Assembly (NCBI GenBank): GCA_963931865.1
Contig: OZ007511.1
Location: 8,302,344-8,366,343, forward strand
Reading direction: 5' to 3'
Length of the DNA: 64,000 bases
Source of the DNA: Axinella damicornis
Taxonomy: Eukaryota; Porifera; Demospongiae; Axinellida; Axinellidae
Notes under the pieces: model-generated
Told to the model about the DNA's origin: nothing
Seen by the model: only the letters and a program-made list of their open reading frames with translations
Databases searched by the model: none
Position numbers and translations under genes: made by a program
Shown here: positions 55,243-64,000 of the stretch, piece after piece
Layout: each line of letters opens with the position of its first letter
Numbering within the stretch: position 1 is the stretch's first letter

Positions 55243-57780
55243 CTACATACACTCAACTATGTTCAAAGCAAGCTGATAAAGATCAACTCCATAACAATCA
55301 CTAGCACCAAGGGGATCAACATTGGTTTTCAAAGTTTCAACAGTTTCCTCACTCAAGTGTACATCAATAGAAGGAATAACCACAGTGTCGCTTGAATCAG
55401 GAATGTACTCTTCATTCATCATCCCATAAGTTTCAGTAACTGGGAGGAAGTAGTCAAATGAAGGCAAGTTGATTTGCCGAAGTCTGACCATTTCTTTGGT
55501 GTATAGCTACAAGGGTGACATTCCTCCACAGGTGCTCAATGGATGTCGGTTCCACCCATCAACAAAATCAGATATAGCTCTATTTATGCGTGGCAAGAAG
55601 ACATTATAGTGAAGGGCATATAGGTGGCTAGGTTCCAGAGGATTTAAGAGTCCTGTGTTCTCAAGATGATAAAACAGCCGCTTATACAATTGAATAACAG
55701 CAGTATAGAGGTCTCTCCACAATCTTTCTATCCTTTGGTTATGAACCGATGCGCCAACAAGGACACTGCCACGATTACATCCTCTTTGTATCAACATAAG
55801 CTTTGCCACTTCGATGTTTTCAAGGCCTTGATCAGTTCGCACCCGGGAAGGTAGACCGTACATTTCAACCGCCTTCTGAAATCCTTCCAGCACTGTAGTT
55901 GCCATATTATTGTCGGAACAATGTAGGAAAACTACAAGTCTAGAATAGCCATCAATTGCACCATGAGTCACCAGTCGCCATCGCACCAACTTGTGGTGTC
56001 CATCTGCAAAAATTATCAATGTGATTTTCACTGCACCGAAGATCATGGCCCAATTTTAATCCATCTGGATAACAATTATTTCTAACAAGCAACACTTGTA
56101 GACATATAATAATTATATGACTTCCATTATGTTGTAACAATATCACATTCAAGCAGTTCAATAACTTACCAAGGTGCCAAAGAGAATTTGGCCCAGGTAC
56201 AGAGTAAGGACGTCGCTGAATTCTAGGCCTCCACCTCAGAGCTACATTGATAGGGTCCACTCTATGAAGGGATTGCCGAACACGCCTTCGAGGCACATGG
56301 ATGCCATTTGAACGTAAAGCACCTGTAATCATTCTTTCTCCTACATCAGGCATCTGCTCCTTCACTGCAGTAACACTTTGATCCAGATTTGCATCACTGA
56401 TGTCAGCAAATCTATAAGGGAAAGGGAAAGTTACTATGTTCTCCCCTGTTACAACAGGAGGGGGAGGCTGGTGCATGTGAGTGAAATCAAGGGTAGATGA
56501 TATATTGTGGTAAGACATACTTTTCCTGTGGAGGACGAAAAGTCGTATGGGAACGACTAGTGACCATATGCATCAGCCTATATGCCATGTGGTTATGTGA
56601 ACCACCCCGAACTCATGTGAAACTATCCTGTAGGCTTGGCTCCATCAGTCAAACAGTGGTTCGAGCAGGTTCGAAGGGACTGAACCACCCCGAACTCAAG
56701 TGACCAAGGTGGTTCAGTCCCTTCGAACCTGCTCGAACCACTGTTTGAGTTCGGGGTGGTTCAGTCCCTTCGAACCTGCTCGAACCACTGTTTGACTGAT
56801 GGAGCCAAGCCTACAGGATAGTTTCACATGAGTTCGGAGTGGTTCACATAACCACATGGTAATGCACTTAAGTACAAGCCATGCATGACTACTAAGCAAT
56901 CCTACCAACTATAGTTTACTCCTAAACAGTGCAATATATGATGTATAAGGAGTGTATTCATACCATTCATAGGCTGATGCATATGGTTACTAGTCGTTCC
57001 CATACGACTTTTCGTCCTCCACAGGAAAAGTATGTCTCATAACCTTCCTATTCTGATTTGTGCATGGAGTATTGAAATAATTGCTTGCAACAAGAATGCT
57101 GATTTATATGGACTGCAAGTTAACAGGGAGCAATTTGCATGACATCATGTGTTAAATTAATGGACCACCATTCTGGCACACTTTCACAAAAACAGAATAG
57201 GCAGGCTACAAGACATACATTTCCCTGTGGAGGGAAAAAACGTTTGGGAACATGTTCACAAGATCTGATCACATTATTGCAACTGTAAAGATACTACATA
57301 CCTTGGACTATCCAAGATGCCTGCATCCTTCCGCTTTCTATATAGGGTCATTCTGCTCACTCCCAGTAAGTTAGCTATTGACTGCCAGGTAAAGTTCAGC
57401 TCCCTGAGGAACAAAATTTGCTCTGGATCAACTTCAAATGGTGGTCGGCCATAGGATGAAGGGTCTTGTCGAACAGATGGTCGTACATGTATACTGCACT
57501 CTCTTTCCAAAGTGTTAAACTTTTCACGCCACATGGGGAGCACATTATCTGTAAGCTCATCTAAGAGGTTAGAAATTTGGCTCTTCCACTCAGGATTGGA
57601 TGCATCTGTGACAGCAATGTACACAGTCTCTATGCTGGAAATAGACCTTTCCAATCGTTCACACACATATTCGACAAAGTTGAAGTCACTTGTATCTTCG
57701 TTTCTTTCACAGTCACGCAAAAACGCTGCCACAATTCCGAAAAACTTTATCCATCCCTCGTCAACTTCATCGCCTGCCAT
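55243..57780 (-). CDS. Integrase-core (DDE) transposase-like protein, three exons, in-frame TAG
   Basis: Exons on the minus strand: 57,780-57,302; 56,411-56,170; 56,003-55,243. Donors AAG|GTATGT and CTTG|GTAAGT, acceptors TTTCCCTTATAG and ATTTTTGCAG, phases 2 and 1 consistent. Residues about 123-154 form a helix-turn-helix ([20 protein letters not shown]). The rve-like core has D241 (LWHLDGHHKL), D298 ([10 protein letters not shown]) and E333 ([11 protein letters not shown]), so the D-E spacing is 35. Codon 406 (55,509-55,507, after GGMSPL) is TAG, yet the same frame continues [20 protein letters not shown] to a TAG-free end at 493. The premature stop leaves the catalytic core whole. It may be a young mutation, a readthrough site (TAG-CTA) or an error. 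The family is abundant in animals; it may relate to IS3EU-type elements (uncertain). Confidence 0.75.
56515..57037. mobile_element. Long palindromic element in intron 1 of the integrase gene
   Basis: Ends AGACATACTTTTCCTGTGGA and its complement (57,018-57,037) frame nested inverted copies of GAACCACCCCGAACTCA and TCGAAGGGACTGAACCACC; the GGTTCGAGCAGGTTCGAAGG segment occurs three times in two orientations (56,660-56,800). The arms could fold the intron into a large hairpin. Related to 46,222-46,466. No coding sequence. Confidence 0.75.
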
Positions 57781-57979
57781 CGAATACAACGACGAGACGG
57801 GGTTAAACCGTAAGGTCGAAGTACAAAGGTCAGCGATTCCCTTTTGCGCATGTCCAGTCTCGTTTAGTGTTTGGAATGATTTTTGTTACAAACCGCGCGC
57901 CATAAGCGCCTGGGAACGAGGCTAATTTCCTTCCTGTGGAGTTATAGGCGCATGCGCCTAATAACACGCGACTACGGTA

Positions 57980-58399
57980 GTGAAGTAACAGGCTAAAAAT
58001 AGCTTCTCTCCTACACAAACAAGGCAGTTCCAGTAGTTCAGATTGACAGCCCCAAAAGCAAAGAAACAAGGTATCCATTCTCAGTCCCATTCCAATTTGA
58101 GATGCGAGTGAGGATGGATATACCATAGTTTCCAACCTATGAGTATACTCCCTCCCCTCTCAAGTTCTTACATAGGGTAAGTTTGACTAAAAAAGGCAAT
58201 TTTGAAGTTTAGGTTAGCGAACAAAGTTATAAGCCAGTCACAGTGCTTTTGCTTCCCCCTGAATACACACGTTAGTCCTTCCCATCGTCTCCACTCACCA
58301 CTGACGATGCAAGTTATCTCACTATGAACCCTGAGTAGGTAGTACCAGCAGACTCAGAAAATGTCTTGCAGTACATGAACAACATTGTTGCTATTGATA
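57980..58399. other. Flank right of the candidate transposon
   Basis: Contains TAGCTTCTCTCCTACAC, which echoes GGAGAGAAGCTA at 43,610 outside the left end. Otherwise nothing recognised. Confidence 0.4.
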
Positions 58400-58990
58400 G
58401 AGTATAGGCTCATTGCTGTGTTGAAACAATGAATAGCGGGAGTTATTCAGCTAATTCGCAGCATCAACAACAGGACGATAGATTCCCAAAAACCTTTCGA
58501 TCTGAGGATCTTCATCGTTGGAAACGGCTCCACTGGGCACAACTCAGGAATATAAATAAAGTAATGGCGTCATCAGGTATACGGATAAAATAAATGAGCA
58601 CTGTAAGGCCAACATCTTGACTTCAGCTCCCTACTATTGGGAGAGAAGAGTGCAAGAGGCCATCCACATTCAACAAAGTGGACCATTGATGAACTTGGAC
58701 TGTGGGCTGTACTTGAATACAGCATGGAGGCCGTTTGTCCCCACCCTCACCCATCTCCCCCCTCCTTTTGAGCGCTCGGATTCAATCGTTTCCCATGTTC
58801 TTCAGTCCTTTCCTATATGTTCAATTTTGCTCATCCTTTTTCCTGAGTTGAGGCCAGTGGAGCCATTTCCAACTGATGAAGATCCTCGGATTGAAACGTT
58901 TTTGGGACCTATCATTCTATTATTGATGCGGCGAATTAGCTCAATAACTCCCACCATTAGTTGTTGCTATTCTTTGAACAGCTACAGCAA
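58400..58990 (+). mobile_element. Penelope-like retroelement remnant (GIY-YIG tail) in foldback arrangement
   Basis: The centre encodes YYWERRVQEAIHIQQSGP, then MNLDCGLYLNTAW, which fits the C-terminal end of a GIY-YIG nuclease domain as found at the end of Penelope-like proteins (pattern R.VxEAIxI....LN.D.G). It is flanked by arms in inverted orientation: GGAAACGGCTCCACTGGGC at left against GCCAGTGGAGCCATTTCC at right, and GATCCTCGGATTGAAACG against CTTTCGATCTGAGGATC. Only a fragment; no reverse transcriptase seen. Confidence 0.45.
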
Positions 58991-59021
58991 AGTAATCTCT
59001 AATCAGCTATTCGAGTGAAAG

Positions 59022-59490
59022 CCCCCCCCCCCCCTCCCCATGCACTTTAGACTCAAAGTAATATACAAATGGGGTGTGTATGTGTGTGTGGGGGGGGGCA
59101 TATCAGCGGGAGACTATGGTAATGCCATTCGCTATTTCGAGATGAGGAGTACGACGCGCCATCTCTAAACCCTATTACGGAGAAATTGTTTGGTTGCTAG
59201 CTTCCAATAGAATGCATGAATAGCATACCTAAGATTGACTTCCTAAATTAGTACTGCTGGTAGGCACAACGTCAGCACCGGACGTACACCCCGATAAAGT
59301 CTTACAACATGTGAAGGAAGGAAAGCCACATTCCCCATGATGGCACAGTGAAGATGCACTTCTACCACAGTGCATGGGCGATCCTTTGATGTACCGCGGA
59401 GGAGAAATCGGTTATCCCCCGCGATGACGTAATCGAACCACGCTGTGCTATCTTAAGAATCATTGAGTTGTAGCTGTCTAACTTGACTTG
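59022..59490. other. Low-complexity and unassigned stretch
   Basis: Poly-C (59,023-59,034), a GT/G-rich run near 59,075-59,098, then unique sequence without a supported gene. Confidence 0.5.
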
Positions 59491-59650
59491 GAGGTTATGT
59501 CTGTGGTAGAAGCCGGATTTACTACGTCGACATGGAGGTTGTGCAGTTTATCCTCCTTGGGAAAGTTTAGCCTCAGCTTGGCCTCGGCCAAACTTTCCCA
59601 CGAAGGATAAAAATCGCATAACCTCCACATCGACATAGTAGATCCTATAC
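59489..59650. mobile_element. Hairpin element, GGAGGTTATG..CATAACCTCC
   Basis: GGAGGTTATG and TACGTCGACATGGAGGTT on the left correspond to AACCTCCACATCGACATAG on the right; the inner stem TCCTTGGGAAAGTTT/AAACTTTCCCACGAAGGA closes a short CCTCAGCTTGGCCTCGG loop. The arms are imperfect. Confidence 0.6.
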
Positions 59651-60026
59651 TTGGACAAGCTATTCTCAACTGTACCTGTATCTGTAGCTGTGTAAACTTC
59701 TTATCTCAACCAGCAACCACAGGTTACCATAACTACCTGACTAACTAACCATGTAAACATCTACCAGCACATGTTGTACTAGAGTTAGGAGCTCTTAGGC
59801 ATTGCGAGGCAATGCAAACGAGCGTTCAACTAGAAGTGATTTCCAAATAGCGCTGCAGTCCACAAAGTTACATGAATTTGAAATGCACGCAGTTGGACGC
59901 TCCTTCACAGCACTCTAATATTCCATACCACAAACATGCGAGGCTTCTAGAATTCTTTCAAAAGGCCGGGAAATGAAGCTAGATTCTTTATATTGCTATT
60001 TTGATACACTGATCTTGCAGAAACAG

Positions 60027-60300
60027 TTATACCTCGCCACACATGACCAACCTGATGTGTTCAACCGACAGCACTCCACAGCTGTTTTTTCTGTGGGGCT
60101 CCAGAGCAGCGAGAATGTGCTTTATAGACCTGGATGGAAAGCAGCAGAGAGCTCTAGTCATGCTAGTGTCATGGTGAACATAACCAGAACCTCCCCAAAC
60201 TTGGGTTAGAAGCTCCATGTGTAGATAAGGAACACACAGTCGTGCGGAAATAGTACGTGCTCTTTGACTTCAACTCTCTCCCTACAAACAGTGGCTAGCA
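60027..60300. repeat. Repeat unit, copy 1 of 2
   Basis: Matches 61,631-61,890 (words GTGTTCAACCGACAGCAC, AGCAGCGAGAATGTGCTTTA, CTCCCTACAAACAG). It brackets the BEL/Pao-like fragment together with copy 2, in direct orientation, so the pair might be long-terminal-repeat debris of an old retroelement; not proved. Confidence 0.55.
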
Positions 60301-60427
60301 GGGACGGATCAAGGCACATGCAGGGGGATCTACATTCTGGTCCATGTAAACTCTTACGTAGCCGCGTTCCCAGGCTTTGCAGACCCTTCCCCTTCTATCT
60401 CTGCAGACAGCTAATAGTGAATCGTCA

Positions 60428-61010
60428 CATGGACTCCCTTGATAAGACATATGTAGTGGAAACCAATATCAGGGGTCTGAAGGCACTTGGAGTTCCGCAA
60501 GAGTCTTATGGTGCATTGCTTTCATCAGTGGACATTAGCAAATTACCTCCTGAGATACGGTTGATTGCTAGCCGAGAAATGGATGAAGAAGACCGGGACA
60601 TGAAGGAAAAGGTGGAGGTGATGGAAAGAGAGATCCAGGCAAGAGAGCAATCGAAAAACCCCACAGTGGAGTATGAGTATACTCCCCACACCCAGCTCGC
60701 TGTTGACGGGTGTAACTTCCCAAGTCACTTGTGTGTACTGCAGTGGACCACATCCATCAACATCCTGTTCCACGGTGAAGGAATCTAACCTCGCAAGCAA
60801 ATCCTCCGCTCATCAGGCCGCTCTTATGTGTGCCTTCGAAGAAATCACATCAGTAGAAGATGCTGGTCCAAGATGTACTGCCCTCGATGTAGAGGACGCC
60901 ACCATGACAGCATTTGTGATCATCGAACTCTCCCTCCTCTCCGTCACCAAGTAACCCATCGCAGACACGTTCAGCAAGCAACCCACTGCAAGCACGAATA
61001 ATGAGTGACC
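60428..61010 (+). pseudogene. BEL/Pao-type retrotransposon gag-like fragment, frame-broken
   Basis: One frame reads LDKTYVVETNIRGLKALGVP, then KLPPEIRLIASREMDEED, as in the gag-like region of Pao/BEL polyproteins. It reaches a stop at 60,788 in the wrong frame; the continuation in other frames shows cysteine/histidine knuckles (CVYCSGPHPSTSC; VCLRRNHISRRCW; CPRCRGRHHDSIC). At least two frame breaks are present, and protease, reverse transcriptase and integrase are missing. Old genomic remnant, not functional. Confidence 0.6.
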
Positions 61011-61630
61011 AGAACACTTCTACTCTCGACATTAGCTCACAACCCCCGGTCTTGTCAAACCGCCAAGGTACTTGTTATGGATGTGAAGAGCCTGACCCTG
61101 CCACCACAAAGGAAGTGAGGGAGTCAACGGTCATACGTTAGTACTGGAGTGCAAGGCTCCCTCAGGTTGAAGAACACACACACAGAGCTACGTAGTCTTT
61201 GGTCACACGGGAATGAAACTGCATGGAACCATGGTGAAAAGAGAATGTTTTGTATCCGCGTCAATCTATACACCTACACCTACTCTGCACAAGTTGCAAT
61301 TATTGCAGCCCGTGGAGTATAGGTTTGTATAGTATGAACTACACATAAAGCTACCCTATCTGAGTTTCGTCCCACAAGCAGCGGTTAGGAAGAGCCAAAC
61401 TCCTTTGGAACCTACGTATTTTCAAGCCAACAAAAACACGGCCATTCACACCCTTCAAGAGCACCCTCCTACCTCCCTCTGTCCCATCCTTTATGCTCAC
61501 TCGCACAGAATCTACCTCCAAAGGACACATGGCTAGCATACTAGCATCCACATTCACTCAGTCACTTTCCATGCCACAAACAGGTATGAAAACCTGAGGT
61601 GTGTGAGATGTGTACGTTCAGAAAACAGTT
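61011..61630. other. Unassigned stretch after the gag-like fragment
   Basis: Short frames only; possibly further decayed retroelement sequence (CTGGAGTGCAAGGCTCCCTC near 61,145). Nothing certain. Confidence 0.3.
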
Positions 61631-61890
61631 AGCTCACCACACACAACCAACCTGCATGATGTGTTCAACTGACAGCACCCCACCATTGTACCTCCTGTGG
61701 GGCTCAAGAGCAGCGAGAATGTGCTTTATAGCCCTGGATGGGAAGGAGTAGAGACTCTGGTCATGCTGTTGTCATGCTGATCGATATGACCAGGAAAATG
61801 GTTAGAATGGTTAATGAACACACAGCCATGTGTTTAGTATCATAATATTGTGCTGTTTTAGCTGCACTCCCTCCCTACAAACAGCCAACG
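61631..61890. repeat. Repeat unit, copy 2 of 2
   Basis: Direct counterpart of 60,027-60,300 with several substitutions and small indels. Confidence 0.55.
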
Positions 61891-62056
61891 ACCAGTTTAC
61901 CTATTACTTAGTGCTACTCACGGACCCTCAACGAATCAGACGTCTCAGAATCGATCACATGACTGAGCCTTAATGCACACTTTAGTACGGATAATTGCAC
62001 ACTTTTAAAGACCAACGGCTGTTTCGGGTCAGTGAAGTAGTTTAGATACCAGCCTA

Positions 62057-62250
62057 ATGAACGGTCTCACCCAGTGAACGGTCTCACCTAGTGAATGATC
62101 TCACCAGGTGAACCTAGTGAACCATCTCACCCAGTGAACGGTCTCACCCAGTGAACGGTCTCACCCAGTGAACGGTCTCACCCAGTGAACGGTCTCACCC
62201 AGTGAACGGTCTCACCCAGTGAACGGTCTCACCCAATGAACGGTCTCGGG
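62057..62250. repeat. 17-bp satellite ACGGTCTCACCCAGTGA
   Basis: About eleven units; the left third is degenerate (ACCTAGTGAATGATCTCACC) and the right part regular, ending at CGGTCTCGGGTGAATG. No gene around it. Confidence 0.9.
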
Positions 62251-63054
62251 TGAATGTGGACCCAGTAATGTACCATGAACTGGTATTCTTAAAGAAGCAG
62301 AGATATCATATAAATTCTTATGGGCAGGGTTATCAGCATTAGGTTCAACAATTGTCACGTAGGAAGCTACGCACTCTAAATCGATCTGGTCTGTCGAGAG
62401 CAAGAGTAGGTACATTATACGTACAAAAGATGTCGCATACCCAACTGCTCAATTTGTCAGACCCACCCTCCTTTTCCATATTCACTTTGCTCGAGTGCTG
62501 GGGGGTCTTAGTCTTGGAGCCAGACTCCCAACCCAAAAGGGGAGGGGGGTTCTGGTACAGTTACATACATAGCAATTTGCAGCCCATGGAGTTGTGGTGG
62601 CATGAATCTGATTGGTTGTGTTATGGCACTTCACAGGTGGCTAAGTGTGGAGACAGGGATAGTAACTCATCAATTATTCATCAAGCAACTCCTTGACATA
62701 TCACCTTTAATTGGCACTTAGGAATCCTCATGCCAGCTGTAGCCCATAATGGCTTTCTGTAGGCAACTGACTCCCCCTCCTCCTTTGGGTATGGTACCGA
62801 GACTAGGGGGGTCTGGGATTGAGACTAGAATGACCCATAGCCATTATAGAGGATCTTGGTCTGTCTGCGCAAAACCAGGATATCATTAACTTTAATAGTT
62901 AAAAAAATATTAATGTAATTGACATCACATACCAATCAAATCATGAACATGCTGTAAACTCCGCCGGGGAGAGGAGGGGGGTCTGGACCAAGAGTCATGT
63001 ATTAGATGTCATTTGAGGACAACCCATCATTACCGTGTGCCCATCCAGCTCTAT
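62251..63054. other. Non-coding stretch between the satellite and block D2
   Basis: Includes CCAGACTCCCAACCC and GGGGTCTGGGATTGAGACTAG fragments of the AGTCTCG family near 62,460-62,830. No supported gene. Confidence 0.45.
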
Positions 63055-64000
63055 GCACATGGTGTGGCTTGCATTCAAGACTATAGCTATGGTACACGTA
63101 AGTCGAAGTCGACATCAGACTCTCGCTTGCTCGTGCACGACTTTTAGGCCTCATCACATCAAACCATACATAATTTATGTACAGTCTATGCGGCAGCCTC
63201 CTTCCCATGCCCTGCCAGGCTTTTCGTCCCTTGCAGTACAGAAATGCAGCCACAAGAGACGAAAAGCTGGGCGGGGCCTGGGAACGAGACTAGAATCTAT
63301 GATCAAAGGAAGGATCACATCCTGCAGAACTATTTAATAATTGGCTAGTCAAGTAGATCTAAACTCAGCAGGAACAGCCCTGAGCCTTTCCAACGGTAGT
63401 ACCTGTCTTCCTGGGGCACGAACTTGGGCGGGTTGTTCTGAAGAAATTCCGTCTCCCCAACTAGCTTGGACAGCAGACTCACATCACACTGCGAAAAGAC
63501 ATCTCGCCATTGCTGTGAGTGTTGACGTCACTGGACACTAATAATCTGTTTCGGTTTTCGAGGTTCCCAGACCGCCTGTGGAAAGAACCGGAGTCAGGAT
63601 CGTGGCAGCTCAGGCACTTTAATGATATTCATGAGGCTGTGGCCAGAAACATGAAAATCCATGGATTATAGCATCAGCCGGTGTCAATTATAATCTGAGA
63701 ATGAACTTGGTTTGACGTGTCAACGGTATGTAGTCCAAAGCCTGCAACTAATAGTGAACGGCTGCTAACGATATTCATGACTCATTTAATGATATTCATA
63801 ATGGCCTTGGCCAGTATAAGTCAGTGCAGGGCTAGCTATACACAGGCTTACTGCTCAGTTTTGACTTAGCCTGTCACTGAGCTACTTCGAGAGTTCAGCA
63901 GCACATAGCTATCAGGCTTCATAGCCACTCATTAACTATAGTCTCGTTCTCACTTGCAATACCTAAACAACCCCAGCAAAGATCGCTTGCAGTATCTGCA
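63055..64000. repeat. Block D, copy 2 (cut by the window edge)
   Basis: Duplicate of 17,460-18,440 in the same orientation. In copy 1 the next sequence is the minus-strand zinc-finger gene 2. The window ends at GATCGCTTGCAGTATCTGCA, equivalent to about 18,427 in copy 1. Confidence 0.8.

Larger units (their letters stand above)
43877..57979. mobile_element. Candidate large DNA transposon (about 14.1 kb) with integrase-core gene and partner gene
   Basis: The left end reads TACCGTAGTCGCGCG then TTATTAGGCGCAT; the right end, complemented, reads TACCGTAGTCGCGTG then TTATTAGGCGCAT. Further in, both sides share TAGCCTCGTTCCCAGGCGC and ATGGCGCGCGGTTTGTAAC-AAAAATCAT; on the left these are parted by an inserted repeat (44,134-45,052). 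Between the ends lie a plus-strand gene (45,773-54,412) and a convergent minus-strand integrase gene (57,780-55,243) whose start is about 200 bp from the right end. No target-site duplication is seen (CTAAGG against GTGAAG), so the termini might instead belong to two small elements. Confidence 0.4.

Noticed and set aside
60027..61890. Complete LTR retrotransposon bounded by the two direct repeats
   Set aside because: Only a broken gag-like piece lies between them; no primer-binding site, polymerase or TG..CA ends could be shown.

Overview
The window looks like one contig of an animal genome, most likely a demosponge. This is an inference from style: AT/GC-balanced DNA full of AGCTAGCTA runs, GT-AG introns, many small inverted-repeat elements, C2H2 zinc-finger paralogues, and animal-type integrase, BEL/Pao and Penelope-like remnants. 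I recognise no rRNA, tRNA, CRISPR or bacterial operon. Most of the sequence is repeat or segmental duplication; real coding content is small.

Left and centre (1-43,000): a cluster of three long C2H2 zinc-finger genes, all on the minus strand (5227-6624, 18743-19942, 27238-28683), plus a beheaded fourth copy (about 33,816-33,945). They sit in shared duplicated blocks. Block A (about 128-5000, 21,880-26,900, 32,360-33,815) lies downstream of the zinc-finger genes. Block B (6478-15,585 and 33,816-42,968) is a direct duplication of about 9.1 kb. Block C (18,640-21,880 and 27,120-31,490) is a zinc-finger gene plus its upstream flank. Block D (17,460-18,440 and 63,055-64,000) lies downstream of zinc-finger gene 2, and its second copy runs off the right edge. 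Comparing copies exposes clean transposon insertions with target-site duplications and empty sites. A frameshifted gene for a cysteine-rich, secreted-type protein lies at 16,324-17,143.

Right part (43,877-57,979): two multi-exon genes face each other between inverted termini beginning TACCGTAGTCGCG. On the plus strand a four-exon gene (45,773-54,412) has phase-compatible introns and encodes 489 aa of unrecognised function; it starts directly after a 35-bp satellite. On the minus strand a three-exon gene (57,780-55,243) encodes an integrase-core protein with a helix-turn-helix and a D-D-35-E triad, with one in-frame TAG after the catalytic core. Together they may be one DNA transposon of about 14.1 kb. 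No target-site duplication is visible, so this is a hypothesis.

Right end (58,000-64,000): retroelement debris (a Penelope-like GIY-YIG tail in a foldback, a BEL/Pao gag-like fragment), a 17-bp satellite, and the second copy of block D. If the cluster keeps its order, another zinc-finger gene should lie just beyond position 64,000.
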